Shown here: piece by piece, positions 1 through 10,619 of the stretch
Layout: each line of letters starts with the position of its first letter
How positions within the stretch are numbered: the first letter of the stretch is position 1
DNA from: Capricornis sumatraensis
Lineage: Eukaryota > Chordata > Mammalia > Artiodactyla > Bovidae
DNA length: 64,000 nt
Reading direction: 5' to 3'
Assembly (NCBI RefSeq): GCF_032405125.1
Contig: NC_091071.1
Span: 157,936,001-158,000,000 of the forward strand
Notes under the pieces: generated by a model
The model's database searches: none
What the model saw: only the letters and a program-made list of their open reading frames with translations
Told to the model about the DNA's origin: nothing
Program-made: the position numbers and the translations under genes

Positions 1-540
1 GCTGATGAATGGATAAGAAAGCTGTGGTACATATACACAATGGAGTATTACTCAGCCATTAAAAATAATACATTTGAATCAGTTCTAATGAGATGGATGA
101 AACTGGAGCCTATTATACAGAGTCAAGTAAGCCAGAAAGAAAAACACCAATACAGTATACTGGCACATATATATGGAATATAGAAAGATGGTAATCATAA
201 CCCTGTATGTGAGACAGCATGAGAGACATGGAGGTATAGAACAGTCTTTTGGACTCTGTGGGAGAGGGCGGGATGATTTGGGAGAATGGCATTGAAACAT
301 GTATAGTATCATATATGAAATGAATTGCCAGTCCAGGTTCGATGCAGGATACAGGATGCTTGGGGCTGGTTCACTGGGATGACCCAGAGAGATGGTACGG
401 GGAGGGAGGAGGGAGGGGGGTTCAGGTTGGGGAACATGTGTACACTCGTGGTGGATTCATGTTGATGTATGGCAAAACCAATACAATATTGTAAAGTACT
501 TAGCCTCCAATTGAAATAAATAAATTAAAAAAAAAGAGAG
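1..540 (+). mobile_element. L1 (bovine L1-BT type) 3' end
   Basis: This is the end of L1 ORF2 and its 3' UTR in sense orientation. It opens with the conserved ORF2-end stretch describing a TATAC-rich segment and 'GGAGTATTACTCAGCC', followed by the GA/GGGAGG-rich ruminant 3' UTR and an A-rich tail at about 516-540. The 5' part lies outside the window. No usable ORF remains. Family assignment is from recognition of the typical bovine L1 3' UTR. Confidence 0.9.
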
Positions 541-687
541 AGACAAAATTGGTGAACTACAAAGAGGTTTGCTCTTGTGGCAGGAAAATTTGGTGGGTGT
601 TTCTAAGGCAGTTGTTTCTAGGGTATCTAAGGTGTGTAATGATTTCCAGATGAATTATCTTGCTGAAGAATGGCTACTTACATTTTC

Positions 688-830
688 AATTCAGTTCAGT
701 CACTCAGTCGTGTCTGACTCTTTGCAACCCCATGAATCGCAGCACGCCAGGCCTCCCTGTCCATCACCAGGTACCAGAGTTTATCCAGACTCATGTCCAT
801 TGAGTTGGTGATGCCATTCAGCCATCTCAT
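688..830 (-). mobile_element. BovB LINE 3' fragment (5' truncated)
   Basis: Antisense copy of the BovB 3' terminus. It begins on the plus strand with the repeated TTCAG terminal motif and continues through the conserved 3' UTR to 'GCCATCTCAT'. Only about 140 bp remain, as expected from severe 5' truncation during target-primed reverse transcription. Confidence 0.85.
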
Positions 831-1139
831 TTAGGGTATGAATATTGAATCCTACTGCTGAATATGTGACTGGACAAGGCTAGAGACAGCTAGGCAAGAA
901 TGTTGAAAACTCTGGTTTATGTAACTCAGTGTTAGTTTGTGAAAATGAACATGTTTTGTACAGCTGTGCATCCATATTACTGGATTTGGAGACTGTCTCC
1001 TGCATCTTTTATTTCATGTTATTTGGTCACATCTGCAAACCTGTAGTTGAGAGTACAGAAGATATTTATATTTTAATTAAGAAATATAGGAGTTCTACCA
1101 AAAAAAAAGTGTGCATCAGATTGGAGAAATTATATGTAT
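831..1139. other. No recognised feature
   Basis: Anonymous AT-rich sequence between a BovB tail and a SINE. A short A run lies near 1,100-1,109. I see no gene or identifiable repeat. Confidence 0.6.
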
Positions 1140-1346
1140 GCATGCATGCTCCATCGTGTCCAAGTCTTTGCAATCCCATGAACTGAAGCCAGGCAGACTC
1201 CTCTGTCCATGGAATTTTCCAGGCAAGCATACTGGAGTGGGTTGCTATTTCCTACTCCAGGGGATCTTCCCGACTCAAGGACTGAGCCAGCATCTCTTGT
1301 ATCCTGCATTGGGAGGCAAATTTTTGCCACTGTACCATCTAGGCAA
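1140..1346 (-). mobile_element. Bov-tA type SINE
   Basis: Antisense ruminant SINE: core 'CCAGGCAAGCATACTGGAGT' and the tRNA-like end near 1,300-1,345. Short similar sequences (AAATTAT followed by G) flank both ends at about 1,127 and 1,346, a possible target-site duplication. It is well diverged, suggesting an older insertion. Confidence 0.85.
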
Positions 1347-1353
1347 AATTATG

Positions 1354-2569
1354 CAGAGAAAATTACAGCCAGAGCTGATTTGTGTCTTATCTTTTCTGAA
1401 GGTGATAGATGAGGCCCAAAACTGTGTTCTTGTCACCTGGAAACTTGCAAAAGCATCCCCCCCTCTCATATTTAGCTTTTGTTAACATTTTAATCTTTTA
1501 CCCCAGTTATTTTCAATGCATTGCATGAAGCTCACTTGGATACTGGAGAACTAACTCTGTTCCTATATTTTTCTGGAGATTGTTTTATAAGTGATTATGG
1601 CTAATAGACACCATAGGGAACATGACTCAGGATGTTGAGGGCAATAAATAATACATTTAATAATAGATATTTTGATTATTATTTTATTAAGTTTTTTTTA
1701 TTATGTTATCAAGTACTTTTTATTATGATGGTGTTATGTTTTACAAAAGGAATGTAAACTGAAGATTTGTTTTTTGTTGAGGTTACTGGAGGGAAAAGAA
1801 GCTAAAAATTATGCTCCATCCAGATTGAAGACAGGTTTAATCTCAGTCAAATTTTTGGTATTATTTTGGAGAAAAAAATTGTATACAGTTGTCTTTCTTA
1901 CTCTGTGCAACCTAGACACAATTATTCACCCTAGTGCCATGGGCATTCTTGAGAGTTATTTGATTAGGTTTCCAGTAAATATACTTTGGCAAAAATATGA
2001 GAGATCAGACATTACTACAAACTAATTTATATTTCTTTGTTCCTGGGGTCTTTATCAATAGTTCATACTATCTTCAGGGGAAATTATTCCATATTGCTAG
2101 TCTAATAGCTGAAACCAAAACAACCTCTCATGAAGTAGAATAGGGTAGTTTATTACAGGGAATGAAACAATTATAAGATTCCTTTCCACAAGATTTTCTC
2201 CTCGTTCTTTTTTTAAAAAAATAAGCTAGAAACAGCTAATAACCATTTACAAAATTTCCATTAAGTTGGTATGAGCTTAAATTTTTGGCATATTGAACTC
2301 GTAAAGTGTCGGTGAGGAAATCCACCTCCTGCTACCCACCTCCAGTCTTCATAATTGCACAGACCATTGACTTTCTACTAGTGCAGAGTTCTTTGAGTTC
2401 TTTTTTGTGATATGATCTGCTTATTGGTAAATGCTAAATGATCCCACAAATCTAGCATTTGAATCAAATAGTATGTTCCTTTTTTTCCAGGGACTGAGGT
2501 GGAAACTAATAAAGAATGACAGTGGACATACAAAAGACATCTTCCTGTTTTCCAATCCGCAGACTAATG
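1354..2569. other. AT-rich sequence, no recognised gene
   Basis: About 1.2 kb of AT-rich sequence. The short open frames (for example 1,774-2,025) show no recognisable protein similarity or domain. I identify no repeat with confidence. Confidence 0.55.
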
Positions 2570-2603
2570 TACACACACATACACACACACACCCATATAT
2601 ATA
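2570..2603. repeat. (CA)n/(TA)n microsatellite
   Basis: Interrupted CA dinucleotide run followed by a short TA run. Open frames crossing it in either strand are low-complexity artefacts. Confidence 0.9.
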
Positions 2604-2829
2604 CGGGAGCCAAAATAACAAAGGCTATGACTGACAGGTGGCAAAAGGGATAGAACTTAAAAGCTACTGTCAGGAAAAGCGTTTGCTCAGCTAAAGAATA
2701 ACTTGAATTCTGTGAGGATACCATGGGTCTATGCCAACCCCCATACCTGTATCCTCCAGAAGTAAAATACCATGCCACAAAAGGGGAAATTGTATATCTT
2801 CATTTGTATATCAGTCCTGTTGATGTTTC

Positions 2830-3650
2830 AAATGAAACACTTGTGGTTTTGGTGATTTTTTAGTTTTGTATTTTATTAGAATCCTTTTGATTTTTAATAT
2901 TTTAGTTATTTCACTTAACTCTGAGTTTCATTTGCTCTTCTCTTTCTAGTTTTTTTCTTAAAGTGGAAATTGAGTTTATTGTATGAGACTCTTCTTTTCT
3001 TATATAAACATTTAGAGCTATAAACTTTCTTTTAAGCACTGCTATAGCTGCATACCATAAACTTTGACCTATTGTGTTTTTATTTTATTTTCGATTCAAA
3101 ATAATTCAATAATTCAATTAAAAATAAGTTGTGATTTCTCTTTTGATTTCTTTCTTAAATCTTTACCCCTAAAGGTTAGCTTATTTGTTTTCTCCATGTT
3201 TGAGATTATCTTTATATTTTTATGACATTGATTTGTACTTTAAAACTTTTTGGCCATACACCTTACTTTAATGATTTAAATCCTTTTACATTTTTCTATG
3301 AGATTTGTTTTAGGCTCAGAACATAACCTCTTTTGGCAAATGTGCCATGTGGTCTTGAAAAGAATATATCTTTTAATTGTGGAGTATTCCATAAATATCA
3401 GTTAGGTCAAGCTATTAATGTTGTTGTTTTTGTCCAGTTTCCAAGGTGTGTCTGACTCTTCACAGTCCCATGGATTGCAGCACACCAGAATTCCCTGTCC
3501 CTCACCATCTCCTGGAGTTTGCCCAGGTGATAAGCTATTGATAGTGTTATTCAGTTTTTACAAACTCCATATTGTTTTCTGCCTACTTGTTCTATAATTT
3601 TTGTGACAGAATAATATTGAAATCTTTGAGCAGATTTTGGATTTGTGTAT
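2830..3650 (-). mobile_element. Ancient L1 ORF2 fragment
   Basis: Antisense, strongly decayed mammalian L1 ORF2 sequence. Recognisable blocks include those around 'CATGTGGTCTTGAAAAGAAT' and 'ATCAGTTAGGTCAAGC', which sit in the C-terminal half of ORF2. A small BovB fragment (3,421-3,531) interrupts it, and the L1 resumes in phase with its consensus after the interruption. Confidence 0.7.
3421..3531 (-). mobile_element. BovB 3' fragment inserted in old L1
   Basis: About 110 bp of BovB 3' terminus, antisense. The flanks carry similar copies of AAGCTATT (3,409-3,416 and 3,532-3,539), a target-site duplication supporting a separate insertion into the older L1. Confidence 0.75.
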
Positions 3651-3659
3651 TTCTCTTTG

Positions 3660-3965
3660 CATCTCACAATTTTTTTCATGTATTTATATAATAGTTCTAT
3701 TGAGACATTATTAATATGCATAAAATTTGCTTTTTTAGGTGTGCAATTCTAATTGTAATTTTTAATTATGTACAGAGAGTGTGATTATCACCACTATTAA
3801 CTTTAAAACATTTTCATCACCCCCTGGAGAAAACCTGTTCCAATTAGCTGTCACTCCCAATTCCCTCATCCTTCCACCTCTTGGCGATAATTTATATACT
3901 CTCTGTCTCTATGGATTTGCCTGTTCTGGACGTTTCATGTGAATATTTTCAAACAACATGTGGTT
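3660..3965 (-). mobile_element. Old L1 3'-UTR-like repeat
   Basis: Resembles the antisense 3' UTR of old mammalian L1 subfamilies: a 'TTTTCATCACCCCCTGGAGA' block followed by 'CTCTGTCTCTATGGATTTGC'. Heavily mutated; the subfamily cannot be named by eye. Confidence 0.5.
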
Positions 3966-4372
3966 ATTTCAAAGTGTGAAGTGTAGATCCATTTCTTGTT
4001 ATTCCACCTTTGCCAGGAGTGAAAGTACTAAAATCAAATTTATTATTTAATATATTTGAAAACCTGAGCATCTTTTAGGTTTATAAAATCCATGTCATAT
4101 CTAACTATATTTAGTGACATATAATGTCTCTGCACTATATTTTTGGCTGCAGAGATAACAGCTTTAAAAATGTTTAGAAGACTATATATTAGAATACAAA
4201 CATCCTTTTTACCATAAATAATACAAAGAAATGTTCCAGTTATCTGGCAACTGAACTATTGAGTTAAAAAGAGAAAAATTGATTTAATGAAAATTCACCT
4301 CAACAAATTTAAACAGTTCTTCAAAATCTCTCAACTCCACTCTCTGTTTTCCAATATTCTTAAAGTAATCCA
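3966..4372. other. No recognised feature
   Basis: AT-rich anonymous sequence ending at the 3' terminus of the next BovB copy. No gene or repeat recognised. Confidence 0.55.
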
Positions 4373-5184
4373 TTCAGTTCGGTTCAGTCACTCAGTTGTG
4401 TCTGACTCTTTGTGACCCCATGGGCTGCAGCATGCCAGACTTCCCTGTCCATCACCAACCCCAGGAGCTTACTCAAACTCATGTCCATTGAGTCGGTGAT
4501 GCCATCCAACCATCTCGTCCTCTGTCATCCCCTTCTCCTCCTGCCTTCAATCCTTCCCAGCATCGGGGTCTTTTCTAATGGGTAAGTTCTTTGCATCAGG
4601 TGGCCAAAGTATTGGAGTTTCAGCATCAGCATCAGTCCTTCCAGTGAATTTTAAGGATTGATTTCCTTTAGGATTGACTGGTTGGATCTCCTTGCAGGCC
4701 CAAGGACTCTTGACAGTCTTCTCCAACACCACAGTTCAAAAGCATCAATTCTTCGGCACTCAGCTTTCTTTATGGTCCACCACTCACATCCATACATGAC
4801 TACTGGAAAAATCATAGTTTTTACTAGACAGACCTTTGTCAGCAAAGTAATGTCACTGCTTTTTAATATGCTGTCTAGGTTGGTCATAAGTTTTCTCCCA
4901 AGGAGCAAGTGTCTTAATTTCATGGCTGCAGTCACCATCTGCAGTGATTTTGAAGTCCATGGAAATAAAGTCTCTCACTGTTTCCATTGTTTCCCCATCT
5001 ATTTGCCATGAAGTGATGGGACCAGATGCCAGGTTCTTAGTTTTTTGAATGTTGAATTTTAAGCCAACTTTTTCACTTTCCTATTTTACTTTCATCAAGA
5101 GGCTGGTAGTTCCTCTTCACTTTCTGCCATAAGGGTGGTGTCATTTGCATATCTGAGGCTATTGATATTTCTCTGGACAATCTT

Positions 5185-5866
5185 TCCTTTTCATTTATGG
5201 TGGTAGAGCTAGTTTTATTAGGAAAAACAAAGGACAGTACATCTTCGAGGAGTGAGGGCAGGCCGACCCAAAAAACAAAGAGGAAAAAGAGGCCTCAATC
5301 CTTCTAGGTTTCCTCCTTTTATACATTTGTCTCCGCCCCGCTGAGCCTGCCTTTTGTAAATTGGCCCAGCCAGGAAGGCTGTTTGTTTTACCTGAGGTCC
5401 TCACTCTGGTCCTCCAGCCTTCCTTTGTTCTATTTTTGGGGGCTTTTCCCTTCTTTGTCTTTTAGCCACCTCAATTCTGGACCCCTGTATCCTATTCTAA
5501 CTATCTAACATTCCCCCCTCAAGAGATGGGAGGCCTGATTCTTTGGGAATAGGGTCGTTGAGGTCTTTCTGGCTACTTCCTGCTGAACTGGGATGGTGAA
5601 GGGCACTGGGCCTCCCCCTCTTGCTAGTCTCAAGCCTCAGAGTCCTTATAACGGTGTCCATCTAAGGGTAAGTGATATTTTCTGTGGCCAGCTGTAGTTT
5701 TATATATCCTTGTTGAACTGGCACTGCATGTTGTAGCTTGTTGACCTGGGCAGAGACAAAATGGGTTTGATAATTGATAATACACGGAGCAGTCATAAGC
5801 AGCATCAATATGGTGATTACAGGGACTAGTAGGGGTGTTAGCCAACTCCAAATTTCCCATCGCCAT
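5185..5866 (-). mobile_element. Endogenous retrovirus env-end/PPT/LTR fragment inside BovB
   Basis: On the minus strand this reads: remains of the transmembrane-envelope C terminus with a hydrophobic stretch (about 5,865-5,640), a purine tract (about 5,510-5,522), then an LTR beginning with TG. The LTR has a TATA-like box (5,316-5,323 region) and an AATAAA signal at 5,214-5,219, and stops within about 20-30 bp of that signal in an A-rich stretch. U5 and everything upstream of the env end are missing. The flanks are about 14-bp duplicates of the BovB target (5,171-5,184 and 5,867-5,880). It looks like a class I (gamma-type) element; open frames are broken. Confidence 0.75.
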
Positions 5867-6537
5867 CTCTTGGCAACCCTAATTCCAGTTTGTGTTTCAT
5901 CCAGCCTGGTATTTCATGTGATGTAGTCTGCATGTAAGCTAAATAAGCAGGGTGATGATATATAGTCTTGACATATTTCTTTTTCAATTTGGAACCAGTC
6001 CATTGTTCCATGTCCAGTTCTAACGGTTGCTTCTTGACCTGCATATAGATTTCTCAGGAGTCAGGTAAGGTGGTCTGGTATTCCCATCTCTTTAAGAATT
6101 TTTCACAGTTTGTTGTGATCTACACAGTCAAAGGCTTTGGTGTAGTCAATAAAGCAGAAATAGATGTTTTATTGGAGCTCTCTTACTTTTTCTATGATCA
6201 AATGGATGTGACAATTTGATCTCTGCTTCCTCTTCCTTTTCTAAATCCAGCTTGAACATCTGGAAGTTCTCAGTTCATGTACTGTTGAAGCCTCAACTTG
6301 AACTGATCCTTTGGTATCTCTGATTTTCTTGAAGAGATCTCTAGTTTTTCTCATTCTTTTGTTTTCCTCTATTTCTTTGTATTGATCACTTAAGAAGGCA
6401 TTCTTATCTCTCCTTGCTATTCTTTGCAAGTCTGCATTCAGATGAGTATATCTTTCCTTTTCTCCTTTCCTTTTCACTTCCCTTCTTTTCTCAGCTATTA
6501 GTAAGGCCCCCTCAGACAACTGTTTTGCCTTTTTGTG

Positions 6538-6747
6538 CTTGGTGTCTCAGATGGTAAAGCGTCTGACCGCAATGCGGGAGACCTGGAGTTCGATCTCTGG
6601 GTTGGGAAGATACCCTGGAGAAGGAAATGGCAACCCACTCCAGTATTCTTGCCTGGAAAATCCCATGGACAGAGGACCCTGGTAGGCTGCAGTTCATGGG
6701 GTCGCAAAGAGTCGGACACGACTGTGCGACTTCACTTCACTTCACTC
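6538..6747 (+). mobile_element. tRNA-derived ruminant SINE with CACTT tail
   Basis: Sense-strand SINE inside BovB copy 1. The tRNA-like head (GGTGTCTCAGATGGTAAAGC), core 'CCAGTATTCTTGCCTGGAAA' and tail of CACTT repeats (about 6,728-6,745) are clear. It is close to consensus and so relatively young. No clean target duplication is visible, and a few BovB bases appear missing at the site. Confidence 0.9.
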
Positions 6748-7758
6748 CTTGGGGATGGTCTTGATCACTGCCTCCTATACAGTGTCACAAACCTCCGTCC
6801 ATAGTTCTTCAGGTATTCTGAAGAATTGGAGTAGAGACTTGGATTATTGTGATATTGAATGGTTTGCCGTTGAAACGGACAGAAATTATTCTGTAATTTT
6901 TGAGATTGCACTAAAGTACTGCATTTTGGACTCTTTTGTTGACTATGAAGGTTATTCCATTTCTTCTAAGGGATTCTTGCCCACAGTAGTAGATATAAGG
7001 GTCATCTGAATTAAATTCGCCCATTCCGGTCCATTTTAGCTCTCTGATTCCTAAAATGTCATTGTTCCTTCTTGCCATCTCCTGTTTGACCACTTCCAAT
7101 TTGCCTTGATTCATGGACCTAACATTTCAGATTCCTATTCAATATTGCTCTTTACAGCATCGAACCTTGCTTCCATCACCAGTCACATCTGCAACTGGGT
7201 GTTGTTTTCGCTTTGGCTCTGTCTCTTCATTCTTCCTGGAGCTATTTCTCCGCTCTTCTCTCGTAGCTTATGGGGTACGTACTGACCTGGGGAGTTTGTC
7301 TTTCATTGTCATATCTTTTTGCCTTTCATACTGTTTATGGGGTTTTCGAGGCAAGAATATGGAAGTGGTTTGCCGTTCTCTTCTCCAGTGGACCTTGTTT
7401 TGTCAGAACTCTCCACCATGACCGGTCCATCTTGGGTGGCCCTACACTGCACAGCTCATAGTTGCACTGAATTAGACAAGGCTGTGATCCATGCGATCAA
7501 TTTGGTTAGTTTTCTGTGATTGATTTTTGTTCTCTCTGCCCTCTGATGGATAAGGATAAGAGGCTTGTGGAAGCTTCCTGATGGGAAGTGGGCAGCCATT
7601 ATAACAACCTATTAACTTGTTTTAATTTTCACTTTTCAGCCAGATAGTTTGGCATCATGTAGCCAAAACTCTAGGCTGATCATAATTGTAGAGGAAAGTG
7701 TACTCTTTTATAATGCTGGGCACAAGGATTCTTTTGCTTTAGAATATTCTGTCAAAGG

Positions 7759-7965
7759 AGCTTCCCTGGTGGCTCAGATGGTAAAGAATCTGGTTGCAAT
7801 TCAGGGGACCTGGGTGTAATCCCTGGCTCAGGAAGTGCTCCTGGAGAAGCAAATGACTACCCACTCCAGTATTCTTGCCTAGAGAATTCCATGGACAAAG
7901 GAGCCTGCTGAGCTACAGTCCATGGGGTTGCAAAGAATCAGACATGACTGACACTTTCACTTTTC
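7759..7965 (+). mobile_element. Bov-tA type SINE with 13-bp target duplication
   Basis: Complete SINE from the head 'GCTTCCCTGGTGGCTCAGAT' to the CTTTCACTTTTC tail. It is flanked by perfect 13-bp direct repeats (ATTCTGTCAAAGG at 7,746-7,758 and 7,966-7,978), which fix both ends of the insertion. Confidence 0.95.
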
Positions 7966-8019
7966 ATTCTGTCAAAGGCAATTGTGGTAAAGGATAAGAC
8001 AGTAAAAATATTTGCCCAA

Positions 8020-8145
8020 ATTACAACAGAAAAAAGATGCACATTTTGCAGAAGAGATGTCACCATTAAATACATCTATGAGAAAAATATTTAACTTCAT
8101 TACTGAAAAAATGCAAATTAAACCTGCTAATAAGGTATTTTTTCT
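8020..8145 (+). mobile_element. Possible old L1 ORF2 fragment
   Basis: Weak resemblance to the L1 ORF2 segment with a block of the type 'ATGCAAATTAAACC'. Short and decayed; low confidence. Confidence 0.35.
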
Positions 8146-8278
8146 TAATTAGTTGGTATTTAACTTCTTAGTTATAACTTTTACTTTATTTTCACTCATA
8201 AAATTTAATTTAATTTTAATTTCTCTCATAAAATTTCAATATGTTTTCCTTAGTTATTTTAAATAATAAAAACCAATT

Positions 8279-8480
8279 GTTGTTCAGCTTTTCAGTCGCA
8301 TCTAACACTTTGTGATCCCATGAACTAGAACACGCCAGGCTTCCCTGTCCTTCACCATCACCTGGAGCTTGCTCAAACTCATGTCCATTGAGTCAGTGAT
8401 GACATCCAAACATCTCATCCTCTGTTGTCCCCGTCTTCTCCTCTTGTCTTCAATCTTTCCCAGCATCAGGGTCTTTTCTA
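8279..8480 (-). mobile_element. BovB 3' fragment with target duplication
   Basis: About 200 bp of antisense BovB 3' end, truncated at the block GTCTTTTC. Flanks show about 14-bp imperfect duplicates (AATAAAAACCAATT at 8,265-8,278; AATAAAAAACAATA at 8,480-8,493). Confidence 0.85.
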
Positions 8481-8807
8481 ATAAAAAACAATACTTTCCA
8501 TCTATAAAAATTAAACAATGAATCTGAAACTGCATCTCTAATTGATCCTTTTAGAGTCCAGATAGTAAATCTAATTTAAAATTTATCAAAGAAAATAAGA
8601 ATTAGCATCAAAAGTATTCTTTTAAAATCTATGTTAAAAATATTCCATATTTATCTTAGTTGTGTTAATAGATAACTATGTTATATGCTAATGACAATAT
8701 CTGTTCTTTTCCTAAATTGTTTTCTAATCTATGTTTTCTTTATAATATACTAAAAATGATATTCTGACCTAAATTCCACTCCAAATGGTTTTTACAATTA
8801 AAAAAAA

Positions 8808-9890
8808 ATTTTAATGGCATGTTTTGTGGTTTTAACCTGCATTTCCCTGATGGCTATGATGCTGAGCATCTTTTCATGTGCTTATTTACAATCCATTTAC
8901 CGTTTTTGTGGAAGAAACTGTGCAAATATTTTTCCAGTTTTATTGATTTATTTGTCTTATTATTGAGATGTAAAATTTCTTTATACATTCTAGACCCAAG
9001 TTTTTGTCATATATGTGTTTTGGAAATATTTTTTCCAATTTGTGTTTGTCTTCACATTGTCTTAACTGTATCTTTTGAAGGACTGATAATTTTATTTGTT
9101 CATGCAATCCAAACTATCTTTTTCTTTCATTTATGTTTCATGCTTTTTGTATCCCATTTAAGAAGTCTCTGTGTAGCTTAAGGGCACAAAGTTTTTTTTT
9201 TAGTTAATTTATTTATTTTAATTGGAGGATAATTACTTTACAATATTGTAATGGTTTTTGCCATACATCAACATGAACTGGCGATGGGTATACATGTGTC
9301 CCCTCATCTGAACCCCCCATCCTCTTCCCTCCCCACCTTATCCCTCTGGATTGTCCCAGAGCACTGGCTTTTGGTGCCTTGCTTCATGCATGGAACTTGA
9401 CTGGTCGTCTATTTTACACATGGTGATGTACATGTTTCAATGCCATTCTCTCAAATCACCCTACCCTTGCCATCTTGTATATTTTCTTTAAGAAGATTTT
9501 AATAATTTTGGCTCTTATGTTTAGATCTCTGACCCATATCAAGGTAATCAATAAAGATATGAGGTAAAAAATATGTTTTTAAAATAACGCTATCTCAGGA
9601 CCATATAATGAAAGGCTACCCTTTCCTCAATAAAATCCTTTAGCATCTCTGTCAATGATTAATTAAACATAGATTTGAAGTCTGTTTCTTGACTGTCTGT
9701 TAGGTCCCATTGCTCTGTATGGTTGTTCTTATGCCAAAACTGCAAAATATTGATTTCTGTAATCTTGAAATCAGAAAAAATGACTCCTCCAAATTTGTTC
9801 TTCTCTTTCAAAACTGTTTTGACGTTTCTAGGTTTTGCACTTCTATAACATTCAGAATAAACTTGCCAATACCTAAAGGGGGAAAAAAAC
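8808..9890 (-). mobile_element. Old L1, inverted 5' segment (ORF2)
   Basis: Antisense old-L1 ORF2. Recognisable blocks include the 'CATTTCCCTGATGGCTATGA' region (8,845) and the 'ACTCCTCCAAATTTGTTCTT' region (9,782). It is interrupted by a younger L1 3' end at 9,190-9,478. Its left end maps, in L1 order, immediately before the start of the plus-strand L1 segment at 9,905, the layout made by twin priming. Plus-strand open frames such as 8,819-9,181 are antisense shadows. Confidence 0.75.
9190..9478 (-). mobile_element. L1-BT type 3' UTR fragment
   Basis: Antisense copy of the ruminant L1 3' UTR, like that at 1-540 but in opposite orientation. The poly(T) at 9,191-9,199 is the tail. It is 5' truncated to about 290 bp and nested in the older L1. 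Confidence 0.9.
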
Positions 9891-9904
9891 CCTGGAATTT
9901 TGAT

Positions 9905-10605
9905 TGGTATCATGCATCTGGTAGAATGGCTAACATTTAAAAACAGTGAGAATATCAAGTGCTGATGAGGGTGTGGGAGTGACTGAAACATTCAGGAATT
10001 TCATGTGAGGATACAAAATGGTACAGCTGCAGTGGGAAATAGTTGGACAGTCTCTTGTGTTATATGTACACTTACCATATAATGCAGTTATCCTGCCTTT
10101 TGGTTTATTAGGACCAAAGAGTTGTCTACTTATGTTTATGGCAACTAGTCACCCCAAGCTAGAGACTATCCAAATGTCCATCAGGTGGTAAATGAATACA
10201 CGATTTGTAGTGTGTCTAATTTGGGGAATCGTACACAGCAATAAAAAGAAGTAAGCTACTAATTCATATGACAACATGGATGAATCTTAAAGGCATCATG
10301 ATAACTGAAGAAACGCAGTGCAAGGGACTACCTATTGAATGTTCTCATTTATATAACACTCTAGAAGAGGCAGAATGTAGCGGACGTAACCACAAAGTCA
10401 AATGGCTAGAGAGCAGATGGAGCAAAAATTGACTGAAAGGGGGAGAAGCTAACTTTACATGTTGATGAAAATGATACGTTGATCATTGTAGTTATTACCC
10501 AACCCTATATATCTGTCAAAACCATCTAAACTGTATACTTCAAAAGAAAGAACTTTATCCTATGAAAATTGTACCTCCTTACACCCCACAAGACAACAAA
10601 TAAAC
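9905..10605 (+). mobile_element. Old L1 3' segment (sense)
   Basis: Sense-strand end of L1 ORF2 and its 3' UTR. It includes the conserved 'CCAAATGTCCATCAGGTGGT' and 'GACAACATGGATGAATCTTA' blocks, and ends in A-rich sequence near 10,605. It pairs with the inverted segment at 8,808-9,890. Confidence 0.75.
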
Positions 10606-10619
10606 CATAGTTTTTAGAA

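Larger units (their letters stand above)
4373..7595 (-). mobile_element. BovB LINE, long copy 1 (interrupted, internally deleted)
   Basis: Minus-strand RTE-clade LINE reaching from its 3' TTCAG-type terminus (4,373) almost to its 5' end (about 7,595). Remnants of the C-terminal domain (4,651-4,938), the reverse transcriptase region (about 5,900-6,290) and the endonuclease (6,911-7,114, beginning MNQGKLEVVKQEM) are visible in broken frames. Two internal deletions relative to other copies here lie near 6,290-6,305 and 6,826-6,832. Inserted into it are a retrovirus-derived segment (5,185-5,866) and a SINE (6,538-6,747). It cannot encode a working protein. Confidence 0.9.

Noticed and set aside
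6541..6610. tRNA-like sequence
   Set aside because: It is the tRNA-derived head of a SINE with the SINE body and tail attached, not a tRNA gene.
8819..9181. 120-residue plus-strand frame, F/L-rich
   Set aside because: Antisense of old L1 ORF2; composition is that of T-rich DNA.
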